Of a stretch of DNA of 64,000 nucleotides, positions 12,551 through 22,709 are shown piece after piece. The position numbers were made by a program, and so were the translations under genes. This stretch comes from Micrasema longulum (taxonomy: Eukaryota > Arthropoda > Insecta > Trichoptera > Brachycentridae). Location: positions 1 through 64,000 of the forward strand of contig JAGVSM010003817.1 in NCBI GenBank assembly GCA_022494885.1. The letters are read 5' to 3'. Position 1 is the stretch's first letter; each line of letters begins with the position of its first letter. Under the pieces are notes generated by a model. The model was not told the DNA's origin. It saw only the letters and a list, made by a program, of their open reading frames with translations, and ran no database searches.

Positions 12551-12718
12551 TTAGATAAATATATAAACAGACGTCTTTTCTTTTAATCCGTACGAATAAA
12601 TTCGTGTCAATGCTAATTCAGTTTGCACTTTAAATATTATTTTGCAACACTTTCCAAAATTGAATGGAACGTCTTCTCGTTTAGTTGTTAGAGTGTCGGT
12701 CTTGATATCCTTCGCCAT
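12551..12718 (-). CDS. Short hypothetical ORF downstream of a GC-rich patch
   Basis: An ATG at 12718 (minus strand) opens a 55-codon frame starting MAKDIKTDTLTTKREDVPF and containing FGKCCKIIF. It has a non-repetitive, soluble-looking composition, unlike the AT-biased noise frames around it. Immediately upstream on the minus strand (12740-12830) is a GC-rich patch with ccccccaccgaggagcgg, unlike its surroundings, that could be a 5' UTR or part of a mobile element. I recognise no family. It may be a first exon, a fragment of an old transposon, or chance; confidence is low. Confidence 0.2.
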   Translation of the reverse strand: MAKDIKTDTLTTKREDVPFNFGKCCKIIFKVQTELALTRIYSYGLKEKTSVYIFI

Positions 12719-12999
12719 ATTATATTCTAGCAAAGTGGTACGAAAGGATAAGCAGTATTCTAGGTCCTAGTAGCGGGAGACTCCGCTCCTCGGTGGGGGG
12801 TCCTTGCGGGGTACCAATGAATGAAATGCTAGAGCTGTATCTCAGATTTACAAAAAATTCTAAAAAAAAGGAAAAATTCATTGGCGTATAATTTATTTTC
12901 AATGTTTTTTTGAATTTCTAGAGCTCGGACACTAATATTTCCCACAGCCAAAATTGACTTTATCTTAATTTTTAATGCATATTCAGAGAATTGGAAAAT

Positions 13000-13320
13000 A
13001 CTGCTTTAAAAAAAAAATACTTTAATTAATAAGGGTCTATGAAACACTGTCATGTAAAAATAATATCGTTTTGTACTACTGTACGTATTTTTTTTTTTAA
13101 ATTTATCATTTAAATTTCCCCAGAAAACGGTTCATTGCATTGGCCACGCCCCTAATACGTCACGATTCGGTTAAATTTTCATCTTTTTTTGTGACCGCTT
13201 AAATTAAAATAGAACATTATCATAAGTCTTGACATTACAATTGTCAAGACCAAACATGTCCCATTTTTGTTGAGATAATTTTTTAAACAATTTTATTTTT
13301 TAAATTATGAATGAAAACAT
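13000..13320. repeat. Dispersed repeat family F, copy 1
   Basis: This matches 46840-47120 in the same orientation. Shared landmarks are aacggttcattgcattggcc / aatggttcattgcattagcc, then cacgattcggt, then a palindromic TTGACxTxACAATTGTCAA core, then a T-rich end with atgaatgaaaac / atgtatgaaaac. It has no open frame. The conserved palindrome might be a structural or protein-binding element of a non-autonomous transposon. The family is not one I can name. Confidence 0.6.
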
Positions 13321-13439
13321 TTTTCCACAACATCTGTATTGATCTTGGTGATACAATGAATTTTTCTCTAATAAATCATTTCACATATTTTTATCGGTAT
13401 TTGTATTACGTGATATTTCCCAATTATGCATACGTCGTA

Positions 13440-13690
13440 TGTCCAGGTGGAAAATGAACAGTTCTATGTGTGAAAAAGAACCAGAATCCTGTACAAGCGT
13501 TTCCGATTCGATGACAGCTTTCAGATAAAAACCCTGAAAAAGAAAATCGAGTGTTGATAAGCCCACCTCGTTTTGTAGTGATTGATGCATTCACCTACTA
13601 TTCTTGAGGTCCTCAGTTTGATTTTCGGTCAAATGGATGCGAAATATTAATTTCAACGATTGTTTAAACTGCAATACTTATTTATATTTT
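13440..13690 (+). repeat. SINE-A, nearly full length
   Basis: This has the family layout. A 5' block contains gaaaaagaaccagaatcctg and cagataaaaaccctgaaaaa. Then comes a tRNA-related region (13564-13632) reading cacctcgttttgtagtgatt, with a degenerate B box (cagtttgattttcgg). The atggatgcgaaatattaatt segment follows. Intact SINE-A would be transcribed by RNA polymerase III and mobilised by LINE proteins. This copy lacks the usual 3' end with the gatgatgat-rich tail. Confidence 0.65.
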
Positions 13691-13699
13691 GTCTGGATC

Positions 13700-16290
13700 C
13701 TGAATCGTAAAGTTACATATGTTATATATTACCTTTATGTAAAAGATCATCAAAATACACGGCATTTAGTTTTACAATCAGTGCCCTAAACACTACTGGG
13801 AGCAGAAAGAGGAAATATGTATGTGATAATGAATATATAGACTAATAACAGCGTAAAAAGTTCGTTAATAGCTTCATTAAAGCATGATGAAAAGTATGTC
13901 CAGGGAAACTACTTTTGTATATACTAAAATAATAAAGCATTCATATCGCCAAGTAATTGAAGCTATTAACTCTTGTATTATGAAACATGCAAACTAGAGG
14001 TAGTAAAAAAAACAAAACTATTTTTTTGTAAACCGTTATTCTTTGGAAGCAGCTGAAACAGTTTTTACAGTGAGACTGTACTTCCCCTTTCCCCCTCTTT
14101 CTCATTTAAATGAAAGTATAGTCAGAATACGTCGTAATACCGTTTCTTAAATAACAGTGTAGAGAGCACCTTGGTTCGTTACAAGTTAATGTTCAATTGA
14201 CTTTTGTGAAACTGTTTCTTTAACTGAATTATTTAAATACGCTGTTTTGAACTGTTCTTTAGAAACAGTTAAAAAAAACACGTGAAGTAGTTAAATTTGT
14301 GAAAAAATGATAAATTTATAAAGTCAAAGCAAAATTATTAAATCAATAATTTTATGACATTACACCTCAACCAACTTTTATTAAATTTACGGTAGCAAAA
14401 ACAATTGTTTTGATTAATCTAATTTAAAACCTAACGTTCCCATCATCTTTGAACTTCATTGGATATTGCACAAAGAAAGCGATAGAATCCTTGGAGCTGG
14501 AATAGAAGGTTATTCTAAATAGCATCTGTATCCATCTTTTTCTAAAGCTTTCAATATTATACCGATACTGCTCCCATGAATTACACATTTTCTTTATTCT
14601 TGTTATCGCGCTAACCTTGGCCTTAATACTATGCATTTTCTTTTCCATGTAAAATAATTATAACACTTCTTGTTTAAACTGGTGGATATTACCGAGGGAA
14701 AATGGAAACAATTTATATATTACGTAAAAGCTGTTTGATACTGTGCATTTTCACAAATAACTTTGTACTTTAAACGGTGTGTTGATTAGACATAGTTTGA
14801 GGGAGAAAAATGGGTTTCCTTTTTTCCGACTCTTGTCTGAACTATTGATGGTGCATTTTAGGAAGAAATCGAATGAAGGAATACTTTCCTAAAACATTAA
14901 CTTATGGTTAGTTAACAAATCAGATAAATAAGAGGGAAAAATATCAGACAGAAATTTATATGTACATATAATCAAACTGATTTTCATTGGATTTTATTTT
15001 TTTTTTGATAAAATTACTCCTTTTTACTGCATTTATTTTAAAAATCAGAACTGAACCAGTGATCTCAGATAATTTTACCGATGTCAATTTTTAAGCAAAG
15101 GTAGGTTTTTTAAATCATTTTTTTTATTAGATTGTGACGCATTTTAAGATGCTAAATTCAACATATCAAGAAGAGGATGCTTTGATTCCTTTTTTATTCT
15201 GAAACTGGTTGGTTAGTAATTAAAATAATTTTGAAATTTTAATAAAATCAGTATTGTTCATTATTTAAATTGATCTAAAGTTATAATTTAAATAAAACAT
15301 GTCACCGTTCAAGATGGAAATGAAATAAACAATTCTTTATCACTGTGTTTCATAAAATCGTGTTAAAATAAGGTCTCCAGATAATACTTAGTATAATTCA
15401 AATGATAATGTAAAATTCCAGCTTTTGAATGCAAGAAGGATTGTAAATTCCAACATAATTGCTATTACAAGGTAAGAAGCTCTGGTTTTGCATCATTAAG
15501 AAAATTAACGAAAATAGCACCTGTCTTAACAATATATTTAATGTCCCCTTAAACAAGCTTAATTCCCGACAAGATTGTGTAGCTTAATGTTTTTATAAAG
15601 CGTATTACTATATTGTTATTTTTCTATGAAATATTTCTCTTGTTATTTCATTTAAATGGTTTTCTTTTGTGCAGTTATTACATTTTATTGTACAGCTTTA
15701 TTAATGAAAACATTTTATTACGTTTAGTCGAAACAGTGTTTCTTTTGCGAATTGTACTTACATAAAGTACATAATCATACATAATTATACATGTAGTATT
15801 TTAGTATTCAGTTATTAAGTATTTAATAATTTAGTATTAAGTTATTTTTTTTTGTTTTACAATAATGTACATCGGTACATAAATAAAAAGTAATTTAAAA
15901 ATGAAAATCGTGTTATTGTTGATTTTATCGTCATTTACTTTGTAACACTTCATGATGAATAATTATTATAGTAAAAAAAAAAGTGTTTTGCATTTATTCT
16001 ATTAAAAGGACAGAACTTTGGTGTCGGGAGAATACTTCTCCCATCGACAGGTACGAAATTTATATTTTGAATACATTGTTCACAGTTTAATGGAATAAAT
16101 GAGTTTTTATTTTTATAACATATTTTGGAATAAATTAAGAGTGCTTTTTGAAAACGAAAAAAAAACCTATCTTACAAAATGTGGTATAAATATTTCAATT
16201 TACATAGATTCTTGTTCGCTTGAAAAAAACAATTTTAAAACGATTTGAACTAAAAATTCCAGCCTTCGAACCCTTCGAGAGATATTCGCA
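13700..16290. other. Unassigned AT-rich DNA
   Basis: No gene can be supported. At 16026-16042 there is a perfect 7-bp-arm hairpin, gggagaa-tac-ttctccc, inside a 42-bp stretch (about 16009-16050) bounded by AG and by GTACGA. The stretch stays open in one frame, so it could be a tiny exon, but nothing else supports that. The minus-strand 74-codon frame near 14424-14648 is low-complexity and I leave it out. Confidence 0.45.
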
Positions 16291-16302
16291 ATTTTGAAAC
16301 AG

Positions 16303-16449
16303 TTAGGGTACCGGGGACTGGGGGCTTCCAATAGAGTCTGCAACCAAAAATGCAAGAGGAATTTCGTTCGTAACCCTACTGGACCGAGCTTAAATATTCA
16401 TGAGGAAAATGTCTCGCATCCTCTACTCGCGCTTGTTCCAAGGGAACAA
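16303..16449 (+). CDS. Candidate internal exon, 49 codons
   Basis: The segment is preceded by an AG (gaaacag at 16302) and followed by a strong donor, gtaagt, at 16450. It is open throughout in one frame and is 147 bp long, so it is phase 0 at both ends. The translation includes LGYRGLGASNRVCNQKCKRN and ends LLALVPREQ. G+C content is clearly higher than in the flanks. The polypyrimidine tract before the acceptor is weak, and the peptide matches no family I know. The open frame continues to 16560 if no splicing occurs. It could equally be part of an unrecognised repeat. Confidence 0.22.
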
Positions 16450-16559
16450 GTAAGTTGTATGGAAGCCACGTCACACTTTATTGTTTCCGAGCACCCACAT
16501 TTTATTCAATATAGCTGTTGTTTTAACGTGTCAAACTTTGAGTTACACCATTTTCTCTG

Positions 16560-17365
16560 AATTTTTTTTAATTTCTGTCAATCAACATTTACACTGAAAT
16601 TAGCATTGGTACTGTATTTTGCATTTATGATCTTGATGAAATAGTTTTTTATGCCTATTTATTTATTTACATTGCCCATTTATATAATTTGTAGGGGTAT
16701 ATATTACAATGTAAGAACAGTTACAAACATTTTCAAATAATAAAATAAGCATTGACAAACATAATAGACATCATCCTTTTGTATCGTGACATCATCATCA
16801 TTTACGTACGCTTATAATATTTATGGTACTTATAATACAATAATTTTATAAGTTTTTTGTATTTTATTTTTTTATTATTTAAATAGAATGCCCGGTTAGG
16901 GTTTTCCTAATTAAAATTTTTGTGTCTTACGTACGCCAAATATATATATATTTTTTTATTACACAGTTGTTATCTTTATACAAACAGTTTTTTTGTTTAA
17001 ATCACCAATTGACCGCATGCAGCGGTTTGAAAATCAATGCAATGATTTCGATCTGTTTAATATGTCATCATTAATAATTTAGTCTGAACGCGAGTTAGAA
17101 AATGTTAATATTTTTGGTAGGCATTTAAATATTTGGTGTAAGCTTTGGTACACAGGGTTTCAAGAATATGTTATTTAGTTTCTTTAAAATTTGCCAAAGG
17201 AACGTGTAGTTCTAAAATTGATTGGCAAATTATATTCGTTTTAGCGACATAACGCGAAATAATTAAGAAGTTAAATTATTTAACAAAAAATAGTGATTCA
17301 AATATTATTTATATTAATTGCTTTTAATTGAGAAGGTTAAATACTACAACTTCCCACAAATGATT
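16560..17365. other. Unassigned; possible LINE 3' end
   Basis: Mostly AT-rich. Around 16655-16760 the pattern tatttatttatttacattgc followed by an accumulation of aca-rich sequence resembles the 3' ends (in minus orientation) of the LINEs at 25.7 and 31.9 kb, but no coding part is attached. Nothing else is recognisable. Confidence 0.35.
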
Positions 17366-17367
17366 TA

Positions 17368-17470
17368 TGTGGGAAGAGGCAAAAATGCTGGCTGGCGATA
17401 GAGTCTCCTGGAGGCAACTAGTAATGTCCACATGCTCCACTTGGGAGCGGTTGCGGAAAAGAAAAAGAAG
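17368..17470 (+). pseudogene. LINE reverse transcriptase C-terminal fragment (RTE-like)
   Basis: One frame reads WEEAKMLAGDRVSWRQLV followed by a short basic end, KRKRRN, and a stop. This fits the extreme C-terminus of RTE-type LINE proteins, where a W-x-x-A-x-x-x-A-x-D-R-x-x-W-R pattern precedes the last basic residues. No reverse transcriptase motifs remain upstream. It belongs to a different subfamily from the copies at 18.3-19.0 and 33.7-34.3 kb, whose equivalent segment reads EEARNVCQDRR. Confidence 0.55.
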
Positions 17471-17784
17471 AAATACAAAAATTACCTGAAATAATTTATT
17501 CTTTATTGTTAAATTATGAATTGTTTTTTATTTATTTTTTCATTGAATTCAAGCTAAAAAAATCTCAAAATTTAATATTAATGAAAATGTATTTTAAAAA
17601 CTGTTTTTTTCTTAAAATTAAGATTATTTAAGGTGTACTAACACTTTTTTTATTTGCCCTTATACATACATGTAATTAATATCATCTTTAATGCCTGACA
17701 AAAGTAACAACTTAAATTTACCGCATATCTGAATAGTTAATTAACTTCATGCGCAGAATTAAATAACCAAATTTTAATGTTTAG

Positions 17785-17960
17785 CTGCGTTTCCCTGACC
17801 ACATTTTCATACCGACAAACCTGGCTTTCATGGACTACCCTGCCCATTATATCGACCACCTCCGGCTTTGACTGCAGCACTGACCAACTCTATTGTTGTG
17901 TCTGTCAGCTAACAGCGCATAGGGTGTAAAGCGCCTTTTCAATCAAAATCAGGGTAGTTT
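17785..17960. other. GC-rich patch of unknown origin
   Basis: A stretch of about 175 bp has markedly higher G+C than its flanks, with ctgcccattatatcgaccac and ctgtcagctaacagcgcat. No long frame or known motif is visible in either strand. It is probably an old mobile-element piece, but I cannot name it. Confidence 0.3.
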
Positions 17961-18274
17961 TGTTAGACAAAGGCTCCATTCGCTCTTTGTTATCGTACTT
18001 CAATGGAGAAACATAATTATGAGACGTTTCACGAATTAAATTATGTAATGATGCATTTAAACTAAATAACATTCGAATATTCGTGACCGATAATAAGTAT
18101 TCGAGAATTTTCTATCAAAATCGATTGACGATGGAATATTCAAAATATCAGAACCATTTCATTGTTTGTACAAAACTCGTTTGCGGAAAAAGACAAATTT
18201 ATTTGCTAAACCTACATTATTATTTCATTCATTTTAAAAAAACTATAAATAAATAATCACGTTTTTATAATTAA

Positions 18275-18330
18275 CCCAAATATTTCAAATTAAGGGGTCG
18301 TTTTCGACGAGTTGTAAATAACTCACTATT
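18275..18330 (-). repeat. SINE-C tail fragment
   Basis: The segment gacgagttgtaaataactca with its flanks matches the 3' body of SINE-C at 31740-31780 and 46360-46390. The tRNA-like head is absent, because the RTE fragment starting at 18332 follows directly. Confidence 0.45.
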
Positions 18331-18331
18331 A

Positions 18332-18990
18332 GAAAAATAACGAAGCTCTTGAACAAGTAGAAGAATTCGTGTATCTGGAAAGCATATTTTTAAGAGATGA
18401 AATAGTAGAAAGCGATTTTGAAATGAGTGAATGCGGGCAACAAAATGAACGGCGCACTAAGCACAGTAATTGCTGATAAAAATATGTCAATCGAAGCTTT
18501 TCTGGCAGTGCACAACGGAATTTTAGTCCCGACACTTATGTATGGAAGTGAACCATGTAACTGGCAGAGGAAGGATGAAAGCCGTGTGAACGCGGTCAAA
18601 ATGCAATTTCTTAGACACATGTATGAGAAATCAATGTACGACAGGGTTGCGAATGATGAAATCAGCCGAGAGTGTAAATCTGAGGCACATATAATTGATA
18701 AGATTAAGAAAGGGTCTCTAAAATGGTTTGTTCATGTAGACGAATGGACGAAAGAATGGTAAAACAAGTATGTTTGGTGAATGTGAACGGCAACGTGAGA
18801 CATGGACGACCAAGGAAGACGTAGCATGATCAGATAAACCAAAATCTCAAGTCTGAACATGTCAAAAGCAGACAGAACCGAAGGGTGTGTATGACAAAAT
18901 GTATGAATGTGGAAGAAGCTAGGAATGTATGCCAGGATAGACGTGTGTGGCAGTTCATTCTCTCTGCCTACCCCTACGCGGAAATGGCGT
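18332..18990 (+). pseudogene. RTE-type LINE, C-terminal half of reverse transcriptase
   Basis: This is the best preserved RTE remnant in the window. It starts with EALEQVEEFVYLESIF (family: E-x-V-x-x-F-x-Y-L-G-S-x-F, here G to E). After a frameshift near 18420 it continues in an open frame (18427-18762) through LAVHNGILVPTLMYGSE, the thumb-region signature of this clade, then KSMYDR and KWFVHVDEW. A further frameshift at about 18755 leads to a third frame with HGRPRKT and finally EEARNVCQDRR. At least two frameshifts make it non-functional. The 5' two thirds (endonuclease and catalytic YADD region) are absent, the usual 5' truncation of a LINE insertion. Confidence 0.85.
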
Positions 18991-19159
18991 GATGGTAGAA
19001 GTAGTAGAAAATGGGTATCATGTTGGGGTTAAGTGGGGTTTGATACCATACAATTGACTGAAACACTACAATGACTTACTTGACTGAGTTCACCTTAGCA
19101 TTAAAAAACACATGATGGCTTTAAATTACTTTTGACCAGACTAGACAAAACATGTCTTG

Positions 19160-19350
19160 ATCTTTCAGTTAGTCAGGCGCATTGAGCTACCATGCAGGTT
19201 TTATTCCCGACATGGTTGACATAAAATATTTATTGAAAAGGGTGTTCTCACACCAGAATATTTCATAGTCCTTGATCGTCTTACCTTCATATAACAAAAA
19301 AAAAATATGCGCCATAAGGTGCTGAAAGGGAGTGTTGTTGATGAGTGTAT
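19160..19350 (+). repeat. SINE-A copy
   Basis: The tRNA-related part (gttagtcaggcgcattgagc, then ttttattcccgacatggttg) is followed by the family segments cataaaatatttattga, acaccagaatatttcatagt, gatcgtcttaccttcatata and the 3' region gcgccataaggtgctgaaag. The 5' block is missing. Confidence 0.6.
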
Positions 19351-19514
19351 GACCCTGACGAGTATATAAAATTAAAAATAAATTGTGTGCCCTGGTGGAT
19401 GAAACATACAATTCGTGTGTAAAATGAAACGAAAATTCTAGATAACTTTTTTGCCTCGATAACTGCTCCTATGTAAAAGTACTTAATAAGAACATTGACT
19501 AGAGATGGATCCGC

Positions 19515-19610
19515 TTTGTTAGGTAGTGGTTTAAGCGTTAGATTGCCATTCTTGTGTTCGATTCCTGGTAATCCACGGTGGACGTGAAATATTTATTTGA
19601 ATTTTTTTTT
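19515..19610 (+). repeat. SINE-A head fragment
   Basis: The head is tRNA-related: gttaggtagtggtttaagcg, then a good B box (gttcgattcc), then gtggacgtgaaatatttat. The sequence degenerates into poly-T, so the 3' half is missing. Confidence 0.6.
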
Positions 19611-19894
19611 GGAACTACAATTGTAATTTTGATTTACTATCAATCATAACAATTTTTTAATAAATTTTTTTTTTGGTAATAGATTTTTCTGGATTACGTG
19701 TAGTGTGCCTCACTTCATGCCAATTGTTTAATAGCTGACTTTTTTACGTACATAGCAAAATAAACAAAACATAACTACCTACTTGTGAATTGATTATACA
19801 ATTTTAATTATCTTTTTCAATATTTAAGAAAATGTTTTTAAAAAAATTCTATGTTTTCTCAACTCAAGTCCAGTAGTATTTTTTTTACAAATTT

Positions 19895-20040
19895 TATCAT
19901 TGTTCCTGGACTGCCACCTCATGAGGAAGACTAATTTTCTTACCTTCATGTTACAGATGATCAAACTACGCTGCGTTTGGTTTACCAATGCAGTGCCCTA
20001 TGCCCGACTGGGTATAGAAAGGCGGATGATGAAATATTTT
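19895..20040 (+). repeat. SINE-A 3' fragment
   Basis: This carries the family 3' half: cttaccttcatgttacagat, then tggtttaccaatgcagtgcc, then gggtatagaaaggcggatga. The 153-codon frame overlapping it (19900-20361) begins at TTG and runs through this SINE and a poly-T run, so it is not a real gene. Confidence 0.6.
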
Positions 20041-20208
20041 TTAATTATTGAAGGGAATAACCCGCTAAATCTCTATTATAGAGGCTTGTCAGCAGATGGG
20101 AAAGAAAAGATATGTAAGAAAGTTATGAAAAATACACCACAACACCTAGGCCAATGGCAAAATACTTTTTTTTTTAAACTTTTTTCTTTTTACTACTTTT
20201 TTTTTCAA

Positions 20209-20268
20209 ATACAACCCGTGACGCCAGTTTCACAGTTGGCCGTTGAACCAACTGCACTAGGGCGCTTT
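20209..20268 (-). repeat. tRNA-like SINE head, another family (D)
   Basis: On the minus strand it reads ccctagtgcagttggttcaa, a good tRNA A-box-like start, and about 30 bases further cgtcacgggttgtatttg, a degenerate B box. This is a different head from SINE-A, B and C. No body sequence can be assigned. Confidence 0.4.
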
Positions 20269-20379
20269 TCAAAACTCAGAATTTTTTCATGTATTTATAT
20301 TTCGCTCAACAAAGTTTGGCAAAAAGTATCTGGAAAATATAGGCTATTCGCAATTTTATAAACTGCCCGATGAACTAAA

Positions 20380-21340
20380 AAACGAACAGTTGAATAGCAA
20401 ACCTAAAAGTTTTGCAATTAAAAAGTAAATTTGCTAGTGATAATTTATTTAAAAAGTGTTTACCAAAACAGTGTTTCATGTTTCTTATATTATTTTTTCT
20501 ACTGTTTTGGATTGTATTAACTGATATGTATTTTTCTGTCACAAAAATGTTTTTTTTTATTTTTATGTATAGTCTCAGATAAGTTTTTTTTTTAACTCCT
20601 GGGAGTATAATATTTTGTTCATGTATTATATGCACCTTTTCTAGCCACCAAGAATTAAAATACGCATGAAACATTATTTAATTTCCTCAGAAAACGAACA
20701 GAAATCTATTATCAAGAATAACTCCTAAGTCTCTAATCTCTAATCTCACTTATCATGTTGATAAAACTTAAATATTTATTTATAAATACAAAAAATAAAA
20801 TATTACAATTAAACTTGAGTAACGATACACAAGTAATTTATAAAAACCAACCCAATGAGGATCAAGTCGAGCGCCATAGTTATATTTTCACTGTGTGGAG
20901 GTCCACCCACAAGCCGGCTATTTCCCGAACCAAAGGCGACTTATTCGGATATTAATAGGGATAATAACAACCGCATAGCGAAATGCAACTTCAAATAGAA
21001 ATGGTCACTAAACAGCCAATTAAAACCCCTTTGCGTTTCCTGTATCGAAATTGCTACAAACTGCACACTACCACTCCATTAAATAGTATAGCATTACGTT
21101 CATTTGAAAGGGGGAGTGGATATTATAAATTAAATGAAAAGTTCACGTATTTTTACCCTCGGTATTTCCTCACTTAGGAATATTTTGTTGGTCTTATCTA
21201 TTGTTGTAATAATACTTTGTCAATTAAGAATTATTATGATGATATGCAGCGCCTCTCGATCATCAATAGTATTGCACAAAAGTTACTTCTAGTATTTTTA
21301 CGAAGTTTTCAATTTTTTCATTATATTTTTTTCGTTGCAC
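20380..21340. other. Unassigned AT-rich DNA
   Basis: There are several short frames here, all low in complexity. The plus frames 20755-20955 and 20983-21177 include a modestly GC-richer segment near 20860-21010 with cccacaagccggctatttcc. I recognise neither. Confidence 0.35.
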
Positions 21341-21344
21341 TTTA

Positions 21345-22160
21345 AAATCAGTATACATAAGTTGCAAATACAAAAAAATATATATTTAACGTTAAAACAA
21401 AAAAAAAATCCATAAAGACAGCCTGTGAGTGGGTTCTCATTTTATTTTTATTATAAATAAAGGCTACTGGAATATTGCGATTGATATCAAAAATATAAAA
21501 AAGTGCTTAATTAGAGCACAATTTTTATAAACATATTACAACAGAGATGAAGAACATTTAATAAAAGGTAATATAGAAGTCTAGGCATCTACAGGGCTTA
21601 TGACCTGTCAATGGCTGGTTTAAGTGGCCACTTTACACACTGTGTAACATTCACCATTCTACCTTTATTTGAACATCTATATTCCTTCAATTCTTTCATC
21701 TGTTGATTTTTGTGAAGTTAAAGAGCTGAAACCTTTATTTATGCAGGTGAGATTCATCTAATTGAATTATTCCACCTTCATACTAGGCAACGCCTGAAAA
21801 TGTTATTTTTTCAATTTCTATACTTCTTCATGGACCAGGTAATTTATCAACAATATTTTGAGTTTGTCCAAATTTTTTTAGACAAGGACTAGATTCAACT
21901 CCCTGGGGAGCTGTTTAAATATGTTGTAATATGTTAATATAAACAGCTCCCCAGGGATTTGAATCCAGTCCTTGTCTACAAAAATTTGGACAAACTCAAA
22001 ATATTGCACAATTTTTAATCAATAAAAATGAGGAAATTAATAAAAGAAGTATACGCTATTCACTAAAAAAGTAGCTCTTTAAATTTGTTTTTTATCCATA
22101 ATTTTAACCAAAATTTTAATCGAAACAAATTGAAATAATTAATATCATTTATATTATTGT
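21345..22160 (+). repeat. Repeat family G, copy with palindrome
   Basis: The outer parts of this copy (21345-21480 and 22020-22150) match 51990-52110 and 52300-52420. The central part (21570-21800), with gtggccactttacacac and tgtgtaacattcacc, matches 22410-22620, a piece at 31085-31165, and, inverted, 33180-33440. Just after the central part is a 66-bp-arm palindrome, annotated separately. No coding capacity was found. It is probably a non-autonomous mobile element of unknown class. Confidence 0.6.
21851..22006. repeat. Palindrome, 66-bp arms and 24-bp spacer
   Basis: The left arm 21851-21916 and right arm 21941-22006 are near-perfect reverse complements, centred on aaatatgttgtaatatg-type AT-rich spacer DNA. 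The arms carry ctccctggggagctgttt / aaacagctccccaggga. The same right-arm text occurs alone at 44345-44420, and a diverged palindrome occupies the same place in the family-G copy at 33030-33142. Transcribed, it would fold into a long hairpin. Confidence 0.85.
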
Positions 22161-22399
22161 TCTTAAGAAATGCAATTAACAGTTTTGGAGCTATGAAAAA
22201 TGAGGGCCTTTGCCCGAGTCTATTTTATTAGGGATTTTAAGTAAACTAAAAATCTTTTAAAAATTTTAAGAAATTAATGTTGGCGCATAAAAACATTTTT
22301 TCGACTATGTTGGCAATAAATTTAATATATTTTATTTTACTGGTGTACACGACTTAAATGCTTTTTGATAAACAAAAGCACAATAAACAAATGTGTTTC

Positions 22400-22700
22400 G
22401 ATCTAAATATGTTGCAACAGAGAGGAAAAACACTTGTGTGAAGGGAATATGGAATTCTAGGCATTTACAGGGCTTTTGATTTGTCATTGGCTGGTTTGAG
22501 TGGCCACTTTACACCTTGTATAACGTTTACCTTTCTTGTTATGTTTGAACATCCACATTTCCCCAAATTTTCTGTTGACTTTTGCGTAGTTAACGAGCTA
22601 AACCTTTAACAACCTTTCCCTTCTCTCTTGCAAGAGATTTATACCTAAATAACTCCCTAGGTAGGAAATTCAGCCTGTCTACAAACATTTAGTCGTACGT
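22400..22700 (+). repeat. Repeat family G, partial copy
   Basis: It starts at caacagagaggaaaaacac, runs through gtttgagtggccactttaca and gttaacgagctaaaccttt, and ends with a right-arm-like piece (ggtaggaaattcagcctgtc). The left arm of the palindrome is missing, so this copy cannot form the long hairpin. Confidence 0.55.
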
Positions 22701-22709
22701 AAAATCTTG

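Noticed and set aside
19900..20361. 153-codon plus-strand frame
   Set aside because: It starts at TTG and reads through a SINE-A 3' part, a poly-T run and a SINE-D head.
21851..22006. Palindrome as a microRNA precursor
   Set aside because: The 66-bp arms with near-perfect pairing are too long and too regular for a typical animal microRNA hairpin, and the sequence belongs to a repeat family.
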